From assembly GCA_019425015.1 (NCBI GenBank), contig JAHYYJ010000001.1, forward strand, positions 220,386 through 284,385: DNA of 64,000 nt, in the 5' to 3' direction. Numbering within the stretch: position 1 is the first letter of the stretch; every line of letters starts with the position of its first letter. Below the pieces are notes generated by a model. That model ran no database searches. It was not told the origin of the DNA and saw only the letters and a list, made by a program, of their open reading frames with translations. Of this stretch, positions 1-7,680 are shown in pieces. The position numbers were made by a program, and so were the translations under genes. Source of the stretch: Collinsella sp. (GTDB lineage: Bacteria; Actinomycetota; Coriobacteriia; Coriobacteriales; Coriobacteriaceae).

Positions 1-1917
1 CATATCGGTGACCTCTTCGGGGCGCTCGTCGACGAGCAGGCAGATGAGGTGCACCTCGGGGTTGTTAATCGAGATAGACTGGCAGATCTTCTTGAGGATC
101 GTGGTCTTGCCGGCCTTGGGCGGGGACACGATCAGGCCGCGCTGGCCCTTGCCGATCGGTGACACGATGTCGATGGCGCGGCCGGTAATAGAGTCCTTGC
201 CGTGCTCCATGCGCAGCGGCTCGTTGGGATAGACCGGGGTGAGGTCGCCGAACTTGGGACGGTTGCGAATCTGCTCGGGGTCCAGACCGTTGACGGTCGT
301 GATTTTGGCGAGGCCGGCGCGCTTGTCGCCGCCGCGCGAAGGACGCAGCGAGCCCTCGATGACGTCGCCCGTGCGCAGGCGCGCGGAGCGGATGAGGTAG
401 GCGGGCACGAAGGCGTCGTCGTTGGACTTCATGTAGCCATGGGCGTGGATGATGCCGGAGCTGTCCGGGCGAATCTGCAGAATGCCCTTGATGTCGCGGA
501 AGCCCTCGGCCTTCGCAGCGGTGACGTAGATTTCCTCGACGAGCTCGGCCTTCTTCTTGCCGGTCGTCTCGATCTCGAACTCCTTAGCCTTCTCGCGCAG
601 CTCAGCGACCTTCATGGCCGCGAGTTCCTCGCGCGAAAGCGTGGGCTCGGTGGGAGCGGCATTACGCTCCTTGTTGCGCTGTTTGCGATCGCGCTGGCGG
701 TTGCGACGGTCGTTGTTGCGGTCGTCCTTACGCTCGTTGCGCTCGTCGTTGCGCTTGTGCTGGCGACGGTTGGGACGAGTGCCGTCTTCGCCCTCAGCGG
801 GGGCGGCACCATCGGTTGCGACGGTGCCAACATTGGCCGCGGCGGCGTCATTGGCCTCGGCGCCAGAATCAACCTGCGCTTCGACATCCTGCTGCTCGGA
901 CGCCTTGGCCTTAACGGACTTCTTACGACCGCGCTTGGGCTTCTCGGACGCAGGCTGTTCGACGTCCTGGGCCTTGGCGACATCAGTCGACGCATCGGCG
1001 GTCGTCTCGGCAGAATCCTCGGACGCACCCTTCTTGGCAGCCTTGGCCTTTGACGTGCGCTTAGCAGCAGTACGACGGCTGCGACCGGGACGGACGTCGG
1101 CGGGCTCGGCATCGGCGGGAGCGGCCTCGGAAGTCGTAGCATCCTGGACGGGTGCATCGGCAGCGGTTGCAGACTCGGCGGTCGCCGCAGCATCCCGAGC
1201 GGCGGCGGCTGCTGCTGCGGCCTTCTCTGCCTCGACAAAGGCCTTGGGCTTGCGACCGCGACGGTGCGGGCGCAAAGCCGGATCGACAACGGGAACTTCG
1301 TTGGCCTCGACAGGCGCAGCGGGCTCAACAGGCAATGTGCCCTCCCCTGCCGCGGAACGGACCGAAGCCTCAGTGAGCTCGGGGGTTACCTGTTCGGCAG
1401 CCTGCTCGGCCTTAGCAGCCGTGCGGCGGCGTGTGCGCGGTGCCGGCTTCTCGGTCGGCAGGTCGGCGGCAGGGGTCTCGATGGCGGCAGGCGTCTCGGG
1501 CACAGACGGAGCTGCAAGCTCGGTCAGAGCCGCGGCCTCGCGCTCGGCAGCACGACGGCGGGCGCGCACCACCTGAGCCTCGCTAATCTGCGCCAACGCA
1601 CGTGCCTGCGCGACCTCATCGGAAATCGGCGCCGAGGAGTCAGCTGCAACGGTGCGCTTGGCGCGCGTCGTGCGCGTGGTACGGCGCTTGGGCTTGGTGA
1701 CCTCCTCGCCGTCAGCGGCAGGCTTGGCCGTACGGCGCGTGCGCTTGGGCTTTGCCGGAGCAGCCTCCTCAACAGTTGCAGGCGCAGGCGTCGAAGCAGC
1801 CTTAGGCGTCTCAGGAGCCGAGGCTTGCGCGGGCGTCGCGACCTGGTCCGACGCAACCGGTGCAGCGGGAGTGGTCTGCGTCGTCGTTATTTCATTTTCT
1901 TGCTGTTGATCAGACAC
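1..1917 (-). CDS. rho: Transcription termination factor Rho (C-terminus cut by window edge)
   Basis: This encodes the hexameric RNA-dependent ATPase that ends transcription at Rho-dependent sites. Reading inward from a GTG start at 1917 gives 639 residues before the window ends. Residues 1 to about 420 are a low-complexity extension rich in Ala, Pro, Lys and Arg, ending in an Arg/Asn-rich patch (residues about 385-420). A Rho_N-like segment follows (SREELAAMKVAELREKAKEF, about 430), then the RNA-binding cold-shock-like domain and the start of the ATPase domain with Walker A (SPPKAGKTT, about residue 600). The visible end reads PEEVTDM, a conserved Rho segment, so roughly 200 residues are missing. 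Long N-terminal extensions are common in actinobacterial Rho; this one is unusually large. The start is the first in-frame start codon after the upstream gap; its ribosome site is weak. Confidence 0.96.
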   Translation of the reverse strand, partial: MSDQQQENEITTTQTTPAAPVASDQVATPAQASAPETPKAASTPAPATVEEAAPAKPKRTRRTAKPAADGEEVTKPKRRTTRTTRAKRTVAADSSAPISDEVAQARALAQISEAQVVRARRRAAEREAAALTELAAPSVPETPAAIETPAADLPTEKPAPRTRRRTAAKAEQAAEQVTPELTEASVRSAAGEGTLPVEPAAPVEANEVPVVDPALRPHRRGRKPKAFVEAEKAAAAAAAARDAAATAESATAADAPVQDATTSEAAPADAEPADVRPGRSRRTAAKRTSKAKAAKKGASEDSAETTADASTDVAKAQDVEQPASEKPKRGRKKSVKAKASEQQDVEAQVDSGAEANDAAAANVGTVATDGAAPAEGEDGTRPNRRQHKRNDERNERKDDRNNDRRNRQRDRKQRNKERNAAPTEPTLSREELAAMKVAELREKAKEFEIETTGKKKAELVEEIYVTAAKAEGFRDIKGILQIRPDSSGIIHAHGYMKSNDDAFVPAYLIRSARLRTGDVIEGSLRPSRGGDKRAGLAKITTVNGLDPEQIRNRPKFGDLTPVYPNEPLRMEHGKDSITGRAIDIVSPIGKGQRGLIVSPPKAGKTTILKKICQSISINNPEVHLICLLVDERPEEVTDM

Positions 1918-2336
1918 AGTGTTTGCTCAACTTTCTTTTCAAGCCCTGTGATCACATGCTCCCTGCATAAACCTTCAGGGCGGCTAAACAGTCTAGTTCC
2001 GTTCAAAACGACGAACATCATTGATCTGTATCGAGATGATTGCGTCAACTACGCAGCGTTAGTGTAACACAACCGCCGTCACCTGCAACTTAGTCATCGG
2101 GGACGTTCATAAACGACTAGTCAAAAGGGATACTCTTTACAAAGTTTCGACGTATGCCGCATCACCTCATACGTTGCGGTGACACGGTTCTCAAATCCCG
2201 CCCAGTATCTCTCAAACAGGAACCATTCTACCGCAACTCATAAGAAGAAGGCAGATTGGCCCTCAAACCTCGAGAAGCGAATCGGCCGAAGAGCAGGGCG
2301 AACATTCCTAAGATCGCTGTGCCACGGATTGCCCCC
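1918..2336. other. Gene-free region upstream of rho
   Basis: No credible gene is seen. The part next to rho must hold its promoter and leader. Positions 2173-2237 form one palindromic repeat (listed separately). The open frames here are short, lack ribosome sites and cross the repeats. Confidence 0.7.
2173..2237. repeat. Palindromic repeat, GTTGCGGTG family, copy 1
   Basis: The left arm GTTGCGGTGACACGGTTC pairs with the right arm GGAACCATTCTACCGCAAC. Related elements lie at 50733-50802, 54164-54229 and 57704-57765. Compared with the 50733 copy, the stem has changed from AATAGTTCC to AATGGTTCC and the opposite arm from GGAACTATT to GGAACCATT, so pairing is conserved. Confidence 0.65.
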
Positions 2337-2464
2337 ATCTACTACGTTTGGCCCCGAACCCCCGACCACACCATCCTAATTGCAAAAATCGCAAGTCCTC
2401 TACCTGCGGTTTTATTATTGTTGATATCGGCATGGTTCGGGGTATGCGACTAAACGTAGTAGAT
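2337..2464 (+). repeat. Structured 128 bp element, family E copy 1
   Basis: Perfect 13 bp outer arms (ATCTACTACGTTT and its complement) enclose a second pairing (CCCCGAAC at 2351-2358 with GTTCGGGG at 2435-2442). The core carries GACCACACC, then AAGTCCTCTACCTGCGG followed by TTTTATT, then TCGGCAT. The same core occurs at 2559-2690 (opposite strand) and 23550-23672, each with a different but self-complementary outer stem. It could be a structured RNA, a recombination target or a small non-autonomous mobile element; nothing here decides between these. Confidence 0.7.
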
Positions 2465-2558
2465 GACCCCGATTCGTGGCAGCGGCTCTTCCGCCGCGCC
2501 CCCGCGGACAATAACGATCCGCTTCCACCGTGCCCAAGGGATCGTTTTCAATACATGG

Positions 2559-2690
2559 CGGTTTACTACGATGAATTGCTCAACCGCAACCACGCCGAAA
2601 CTCACATAAGTAAAATCGCAGCTAGAGGGCTTACGGTTTTCGATGAAAAGCCAGTGTGGTCGGCTTCCCTCGATTCATCGTAGTAAACCG
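2559..2690 (-). repeat. Structured 132 bp element, family E copy 2
   Basis: The outer arms CGGTTTACTACGATGAATTG and CGATTCATCGTAGTAAACCG pair over 20 bp with one G:T. Read on the minus strand, the core shows GACCACAC, AAGCCCTCTAGCTGCG followed by ATTTTA, and TTTCGGCGTGG, matching the core of copy 1. It lies only 95 bp from copy 1, in the opposite orientation. Confidence 0.7.
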
Positions 2691-2747
2691 GTATAGTTGT
2701 GTTTTAGTCTCACTTTGCAACTAACAATAAAGTCTCGCCAAACGCAA

Positions 2748-2780
2748 AAAGTCCGACCTCCGCATGGGAGATCGGACTTT
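2748..2780 (-). terminator. Intrinsic terminator of argS
   Basis: Read on the minus strand, AAAGTCCGATCTCCC pairs with the GGAGGTCGGACTTTTT arm and ends in a T run. It lies 44 bp beyond the argS stop codon. Confidence 0.8.
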
Positions 2781-2823
2781 CGATACTCAGTTAACCAAGC
2801 CTACGCAGCCAAACGACCAGCGC

Positions 2824-4677
2824 TTACATCTGCTCGGGCGCGGAAACGCCAACGAGGGTGAGCACCAGGGCGAGCGTCACGCGGACAGCGTCGCAAGCGG
2901 CCAGACGGGCACGCGAAAGCTCGGGGTCGACGGGACGACCCTCACTCGGCAGCACCTGGCAGGCAGCGTAGAAGCTGTGGAAGTCACCGGCGAGTTCCTC
3001 GGCAAAGTGGGTCAGACGGAACGGAGCGCGATCGCGAGCGCAGCTGGCGATCAGGTCGGTGAGCTCGTTGAGCTTGCGCGAAAGGGCGAGCTCGGTCGGG
3101 TCGGTCAGCAGCGAGTAATCGACGTTCTCACCGATGGCCTTGGCGGCAACGGCCTTCATGCCCATCTCGTCGGCCTGCTCGGCGGTAACGTCGGCGGCAC
3201 GGCGCAGGATGGAGCACACGCGGGCGTGGGCATACTGCACGTAATAGACCGGGTTGGAGTTGTCGCGCTTCTTAACGGCCTCGATGTCGAAGTCGACCAT
3301 CTGGTTGGAGCTCTTGGAGATGAGCGTGTAGCGAGCGGCATCGGAGCCGACCTCGTCGACGAGCTCCTGCAGGGTCACCATGGTGCCCTTGCGCTTGGAC
3401 ATACGGACGGGCTTGCCGTTACGCAGCAGGTTGACGAGCTGGCCCAGTAGAACCTCGAACTTGCCGGGGTAACCCAGAGCGTCGCAGACGCAGCGGACGC
3501 GCTCGATGTAACCGTGGTGGTCGGCGCCCCAGATGTCGATGACGTGATCGACGCGCTGGAACTTATCCCAGTGATAGGCGACGTCGGAGGCGAAGTAGGT
3601 GTACTCGCCGTCGGACTTGATCAGGACGCGGTCCTTGTCGTCGCCCAGATCGGTGGAGCGGAACCACAGGGCGCCGTCCTTGGTGTAGAGGTAGCCCATC
3701 TTGTCGAGCTTCTCAAAAGCGCGGTCGACGGCGGAGGTGCCGGCGGTCTCGCCCTCGGTGTCCTTCACATACAGCGAGCGCTCGGAGTACCAACGGTCAA
3801 AGTCGCAGTTGACGGCGTGGCAGAGGTCGCGCATGTTGTCGACCATCTTCACGTAGCCGCGCTCACGGAAGCTCTCCATACGCTCCTGCGGATCGGCGTC
3901 GACCCACTTGTCGCCGTCGGTGCGCCAGAACTCGGCGGCCTCGTCGATGATGTAGTCGCCGCCGTAAGAGTCCTTGCCCAAGGTCTCGGCAAAGTTGTCC
4001 TGATACGGATGGGTCTCGGGGTGCTCGTCGTTCTCGTCGGCAACAAAGGCGTCACGGTCGGCGATCAGCAGCTTGTGAGCCTCGTCGATATCAACGCCCT
4101 GCTTGGCGATGATGTCGGCAAGCTGCATATAGCGCGTGCTGATGGAGTTGCCAAAGGTGTTCATCTGAGAGCCGTGGTCATTGATGTAGAACTCACGCTG
4201 GATGTCGTAACCGGCGTGGTCCATAACGCGGCAGAGCGAATCGCCCAGCGCGGCCCAGCGGCCGTGGCCGATGTGCATGGGGCCGACGGGGTTGGCGGAA
4301 ACGAACTCGACCTGGGTCTTCAGGCCACCACCGACGTTGGACTTAGCGAAGTCCATGCCCTTCTCGCGAGCCTCGCCAAAGATGGCATTCTTGACGGCAA
4401 CGGAGAGGTAGAAGTTGATAAAGCCGGGGCCTGCGATTTCGACCTTCTCAATCGCGGGGTCCTCGGGCATATGGGCAACGATGGCCTCGGCGATCTTGCG
4501 CGGGGCGCAGTGAGCCAGCTTGGCGGACTTCAGGGCCATGGTGGAGGTCCACTCGCCATGAGAAGTGTCAGCCGGTCGCTCGATAGCGCAATCGTCAAGT
4601 TCAAATGCGGAAAGGTCGCCGGCCTCCTGGGCCGCAGCAAGCGCAGCGCGTACCAGCTCTTCAATCTTCTCGGGCAT
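2824..4677 (-). CDS. argS: Arginyl-tRNA synthetase
   Basis: This 617-residue class I aminoacyl-tRNA synthetase charges tRNA-Arg with arginine. The HIGH motif appears in VGPMHIGHGRWAALG and the KMSKS-type loop as VRMSKRKGTM, the variant usual for ArgRS. An N-terminal Arg_N domain and a C-terminal DALR anticodon-binding domain (ending LVGVSAPEQM) complete the normal architecture. The start at 4677 (MPEKIEELVRAALAA) is preceded by a strong AGGAGG site; a longer in-frame extension to 4806 has no such site. A terminator follows at 2748-2780. No T-box-like leader is seen upstream. Confidence 0.97.
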   Translation of the reverse strand: MPEKIEELVRAALAAAQEAGDLSAFELDDCAIERPADTSHGEWTSTMALKSAKLAHCAPRKIAEAIVAHMPEDPAIEKVEIAGPGFINFYLSVAVKNAIFGEAREKGMDFAKSNVGGGLKTQVEFVSANPVGPMHIGHGRWAALGDSLCRVMDHAGYDIQREFYINDHGSQMNTFGNSISTRYMQLADIIAKQGVDIDEAHKLLIADRDAFVADENDEHPETHPYQDNFAETLGKDSYGGDYIIDEAAEFWRTDGDKWVDADPQERMESFRERGYVKMVDNMRDLCHAVNCDFDRWYSERSLYVKDTEGETAGTSAVDRAFEKLDKMGYLYTKDGALWFRSTDLGDDKDRVLIKSDGEYTYFASDVAYHWDKFQRVDHVIDIWGADHHGYIERVRCVCDALGYPGKFEVLLGQLVNLLRNGKPVRMSKRKGTMVTLQELVDEVGSDAARYTLISKSSNQMVDFDIEAVKKRDNSNPVYYVQYAHARVCSILRRAADVTAEQADEMGMKAVAAKAIGENVDYSLLTDPTELALSRKLNELTDLIASCARDRAPFRLTHFAEELAGDFHSFYAACQVLPSEGRPVDPELSRARLAACDAVRVTLALVLTLVGVSAPEQM

Positions 4678-5019
4678 AGATCCTCCTTGTGTTAAAGCCC
4701 CCGAGCTCTTGGTCACTCGTAGGGCAAAAGCCAGAGTTTGTAGCACTCTATCACAAGCGAGGGACACTGTCGCAGGGTAAAGCCAATCGAAATTGCATAT
4801 GCACAAAATTGACTACAGCTTGTATGGAGTCACTCAAAGATGCCGGTCTGCCTGCAGATTATGCACGCGTTGAAAATGCATAAAGGTGTGAATGAGCTGT
4901 GTCTTTTATCGAATACTCTTACCTATCAGAGTTGTGTGCTTTTCCTGCATAAAGCGAGGATTTGCGCACGTCAGCGTGTTATTCTAGACATACGTAAATT
5001 CGTATAAGTTGGAGGTAGC
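4678..5019. other. Divergent promoter region between argS and the CarD-type gene
   Basis: This is a 342 bp AT-richer gap separating two divergently transcribed genes. It must contain both promoters. TATTCT near 4979 is a plausible -10 for the rightward gene, but no convincing -35 was recognised. No gene or repeat is seen. Confidence 0.5.
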
Positions 5020-5505
5020 ATGTTCTCAATCGGTCAACACGTCATTCATCCGGGTCAGGGAGTCTGCACCGTCGTCGGTTTTAGGGACGACACGCCGCAG
5101 CCCATGTTGTTGCTCGAGGCCAAGCAGGGGCATGCGCAGACGATCCTTATGTACCCCGTGGCGCAGGCCGACCGTCTGCATGCCGCCATCTCTCAGCAAG
5201 ATGCCGAGCATCTGCTGAGCCACTATGACGAGCTGGAGTGCGACACCTTTACCGAGCGCAACAGCTCGCTTGAAGAGACACACTTTAAGCAGCAGCTCAA
5301 GCTGGGCGCGCCCGAGACGGTCCGCGTGGCAAAGACCATGATGCACCGCATTCGCCAGGCCGAGGAAGCCGATAAAAAGCCCAGCTCTTACTATATGCGT
5401 GTACTCAAGGAAGCCAAGCGCCGCTCCATCGAGGAGTTCGCCGTGGCATTGGGCGTCACCGAGGAGGCCGCCGAAGCCCGCCTAGCCCAAGCCGCCCTCA
5501 ACTAA
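5020..5505 (+). CDS. CarD-family transcriptional regulator
   Basis: This 161-residue protein begins with a CarD/TRCF RNA-polymerase-interacting domain (MFSIGQHVIHPGQGVCTVVG) followed by a helical C-terminal part (residues about 70-160), the layout of CarD/CdnL proteins. Family members bind the RNA polymerase beta subunit and stabilise open promoter complexes. The ATG at 5020 has a strong GGAGG site. The palindromic repeat immediately downstream (5518) probably ends the transcript. CarD itself in mycobacteria has the same size; the specific role here is inferred from the family. Confidence 0.9.
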   Translation: MFSIGQHVIHPGQGVCTVVGFRDDTPQPMLLLEAKQGHAQTILMYPVAQADRLHAAISQQDAEHLLSHYDELECDTFTERNSSLEETHFKQQLKLGAPETVRVAKTMMHRIRQAEEADKKPSSYYMRVLKEAKRRSIEEFAVALGVTEEAAEARLAQAALN

Positions 5506-5517
5506 CCCATCCGCGCC

Positions 5518-5561
5518 AAAAACCACCACAAAGGGGACAGGCACCTTTGTGGTGGTTTTTT
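5518..5561. repeat. ACCACCACAAAGG hairpin repeat, copy 1
   Basis: The arms AAACCACCACAAAGG and CCTTTGTGGTGGTTT surround a GGACAGGCA loop, and the stem ends in a T run. It occurs 12 bp past the CarD stop and can act as a terminator. There are eight copies in the window. Confidence 0.85.
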
Positions 5562-5622
5562 CGTTCTAGTCGTTCTAGTAGTATTCATTCTTAGCGATAC
5601 CTGCGAGCACAAGGAGTCTTTT

Positions 5623-6222
5623 ATGGCAGAGCCACTTTCCGCCGGAATCACCCGCGACCGTGCGTTCGAATTGCTCAACGAGCACAATAAGGACCCGTTC
5701 CACATCACCCACGGCGAAACGGTCGAGGGCACCATGCGCTACTTTGCGCGCGAGTTCGACCCCGAGAACGAGGAGTTTTGGGGCATCGTCGGTCTGCTGC
5801 ACGACCTAGATTGGGAGGAGCATGAGGACGACCCCATGAACCACACCATCTATGCGGCCGAGATCCTTGAAGGCGAGGGCGCCTCTCCCGATCTCATTCG
5901 CGCCATTCAGACGCACACGTCGGACTTCAACACCTCGCTGCCCAAGCCCGAGCTGCAGATGGAAAAGATCCTGTTTGCCTGCGACGAGCTCACCGGCTTG
6001 ATCGGTGCTGCCGTCATCATGCGTCCGAGTAAGAGCGTCATGGACTTTACGACCAAGTCGCTCAAGAAAAAGTTCAAGGACAAGCGCTTTGCCGCCGGCT
6101 GCTCGCGCGACGTGATTACGCAGGGTGCCGAGATGCTGGGCTGGGAGCTCCCCGAGCTCTTCGACCGTACCATCGCGGCCATGCAGTCCTTCGCCCCCGA
6201 CCGCGACACCTTTCAGGCTTAA
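5623..6222 (+). CDS. HD-domain phosphohydrolase-like protein
   Basis: This 199-residue protein has the HD-superfamily metal-binding pattern: an early histidine (HITHGETV, about 26), the HD pair in GLLHDLDWEEH (about 67) and later His/Asp positions (IQTHTSD, about 99; ACDELTG, about 120). Proteins of this kind hydrolyse phosphoester bonds of nucleotides or related substrates; the substrate cannot be told from sequence. The start at 5623 has an AAGGAG site. It stands alone between two hairpin repeats. Confidence 0.85.
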   Translation: MAEPLSAGITRDRAFELLNEHNKDPFHITHGETVEGTMRYFAREFDPENEEFWGIVGLLHDLDWEEHEDDPMNHTIYAAEILEGEGASPDLIRAIQTHTSDFNTSLPKPELQMEKILFACDELTGLIGAAVIMRPSKSVMDFTTKSLKKKFKDKRFAAGCSRDVITQGAEMLGWELPELFDRTIAAMQSFAPDRDTFQA

Positions 6223-6225
6223 TTC

Positions 6226-6268
6226 CAAAACCATCACAAAGGGGACAGGCACCTTTGTGATGGTTTTT
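6226..6268. repeat. ACCACCACAAAGG hairpin repeat, copy 2, with compensatory change
   Basis: This copy has CCATCAC on the left and GTGATGG on the right, where other copies have CCACCAC and GTGGTGG. The matched substitutions keep the stem perfectly paired. It lies between the convergent HD gene and proA. Confidence 0.85.
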
Positions 6269-6281
6269 GTTTGCGCGGGCG

Positions 6282-7568
6282 TTAGGGGCGGACCTGGCCG
6301 GTGCCTCGGAGCTTGTATTTGTAGGTGGTGAGGGCCTCGGCGGCAAAGGGGCCGCGGGCGTGGAGCTTTTGGGTCGAGATGCCAATCTCGGCGCCCAGGC
6401 CAAACTCGCCGCCGTCGGTAAAGCGCGTGCTGGCGTTGGCATACACGGCCGAGGCATCGACCTCGTCCAGGAAGCGCTCGCAAGCATCCGTGTCCTCTGC
6501 AACGATGGCCTCGGAATGCATGGTGCCGTAGCGGTTGATGTGCGCGATGGCCTCGTCCTCGTTTGCCACGACCTTCACGCTCATCTCGAGCGCCAGATAC
6601 TCGCGACCCCAGTCCTCCTCAGTCGCGGCGACGTAGTCATCGCCCTCGGCAAGACCGGCATCGGCGCATGCAGCGCACGTGGCCTCGTCACCGTGAATCA
6701 GCACACCGTGGTCGTGTAACACGGCCACGGCCGCAGACAAAAACGCATCGGCCACGGCGCGGTCGACCAGCAGCGACTCGGCGGCATTGCACACGCCTAC
6801 GCGCTGGGTCTTAGCGTTGACGATAATATTGAGCGCTTTATCGAAGTCGGCGGATTCATGCACGTAGATGTGGCAGTTACCCGTGCCCGTCTCGATCACT
6901 GGAACGAGCGACTCGCGCACGCAGCGCTGGATCAGGCCTGCACCGCCGCGCGGAATGAGTACGTCGACAACACCGCGGAGCTTCATGAGCTCGCCAGTGG
7001 CCTCGCGGTCGGTGGACTCGATCATCGACACGGCCTCGCGCGGGAAGCCCTTGGCCTCGAGCGCATCGGCCAGCAGCTCAGAAATCATGGCACACGAGTG
7101 ATAGGCCAGCGAGCCGCCGCGCAGAATGCAGGCGTTGCCGGTACGGATGCAGATGCCCGCGGCGTCGGCCGTCACGTTGGGACGCGCCTCGTAAACCATG
7201 GCGACCAGGCCCAGCGGCACACTCACACGGGTCAGGTCCACGCCGCTTGCAAGCACGCGGTGGTCGAGCACGCGGCCCACGGGATCGGGCAGCTCGGCGA
7301 GCTTTTCCAGGCCGGCGGCCATGCCCTCGACGCGCTCGGGCGTCAGCAGCAGACGATCGAGCAGTCCGGCCGAGGTACCCGCATCGCGCGCAGCGGACAT
7401 ATCGAGCTCGTTGGCGGCGACGATGGAGTCGACGCCGTCGCGCAGCGCCGCGGCCATGGCGCGCACGGCCTCCTGGCGCTGTTCATCGCTCGCCGTGGCA
7501 AGCGAGGCCGACGCTGCCTTGGCGGCAACGGCAAGATCGTGGACATACGTGGCTATATCGACCGACAT
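6282..7568 (-). CDS. proA: Gamma-glutamyl phosphate reductase
   Basis: This enzyme reduces gamma-glutamyl phosphate to glutamate 5-semialdehyde with NADPH, the second step of proline synthesis. The 428-residue length is typical. The ALDH-like fold and the catalytic cysteine in RVGVCNAAESLLVD are visible, as is the KLRGVVDVLIPRGG segment. The ATG at 7568 has an AGGAGAAAGG site. Its partner proB lies 1.6 kb away on the same strand; an opposite-strand hydrolase separates them, so the two are not one compact operon. Confidence 0.96.
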   Translation of the reverse strand: MSVDIATYVHDLAVAAKAASASLATASDEQRQEAVRAMAAALRDGVDSIVAANELDMSAARDAGTSAGLLDRLLLTPERVEGMAAGLEKLAELPDPVGRVLDHRVLASGVDLTRVSVPLGLVAMVYEARPNVTADAAGICIRTGNACILRGGSLAYHSCAMISELLADALEAKGFPREAVSMIESTDREATGELMKLRGVVDVLIPRGGAGLIQRCVRESLVPVIETGTGNCHIYVHESADFDKALNIIVNAKTQRVGVCNAAESLLVDRAVADAFLSAAVAVLHDHGVLIHGDEATCAACADAGLAEGDDYVAATEEDWGREYLALEMSVKVVANEDEAIAHINRYGTMHSEAIVAEDTDACERFLDEVDASAVYANASTRFTDGGEFGLGAEIGISTQKLHARGPFAAEALTTYKYKLRGTGQVRP

Positions 7569-7680
7569 GGGCGGCCCTTTCTCCTAGAAGTTTGCAACCA
7601 TGGTAGCCGATTTGCGCATGGCCTCGCCCGCGGCGGTAGAATTGGTCAACCCGAAACACCGCAACGAACGGAAGACTCAC

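Noticed and set aside
2348..2683. Open reading frame of 111 codons in the gap next to rho
   Set aside because: It runs through two structured repeats in opposite orientation, has no ribosome site, and its predicted product has no recognisable pattern.
3514..4695. Long open frame opposite argS
   Set aside because: It is antisense to a clear ArgRS gene; high-GC codon bias opens such frames, and its Val/Gly/Leu-rich product has no motif.
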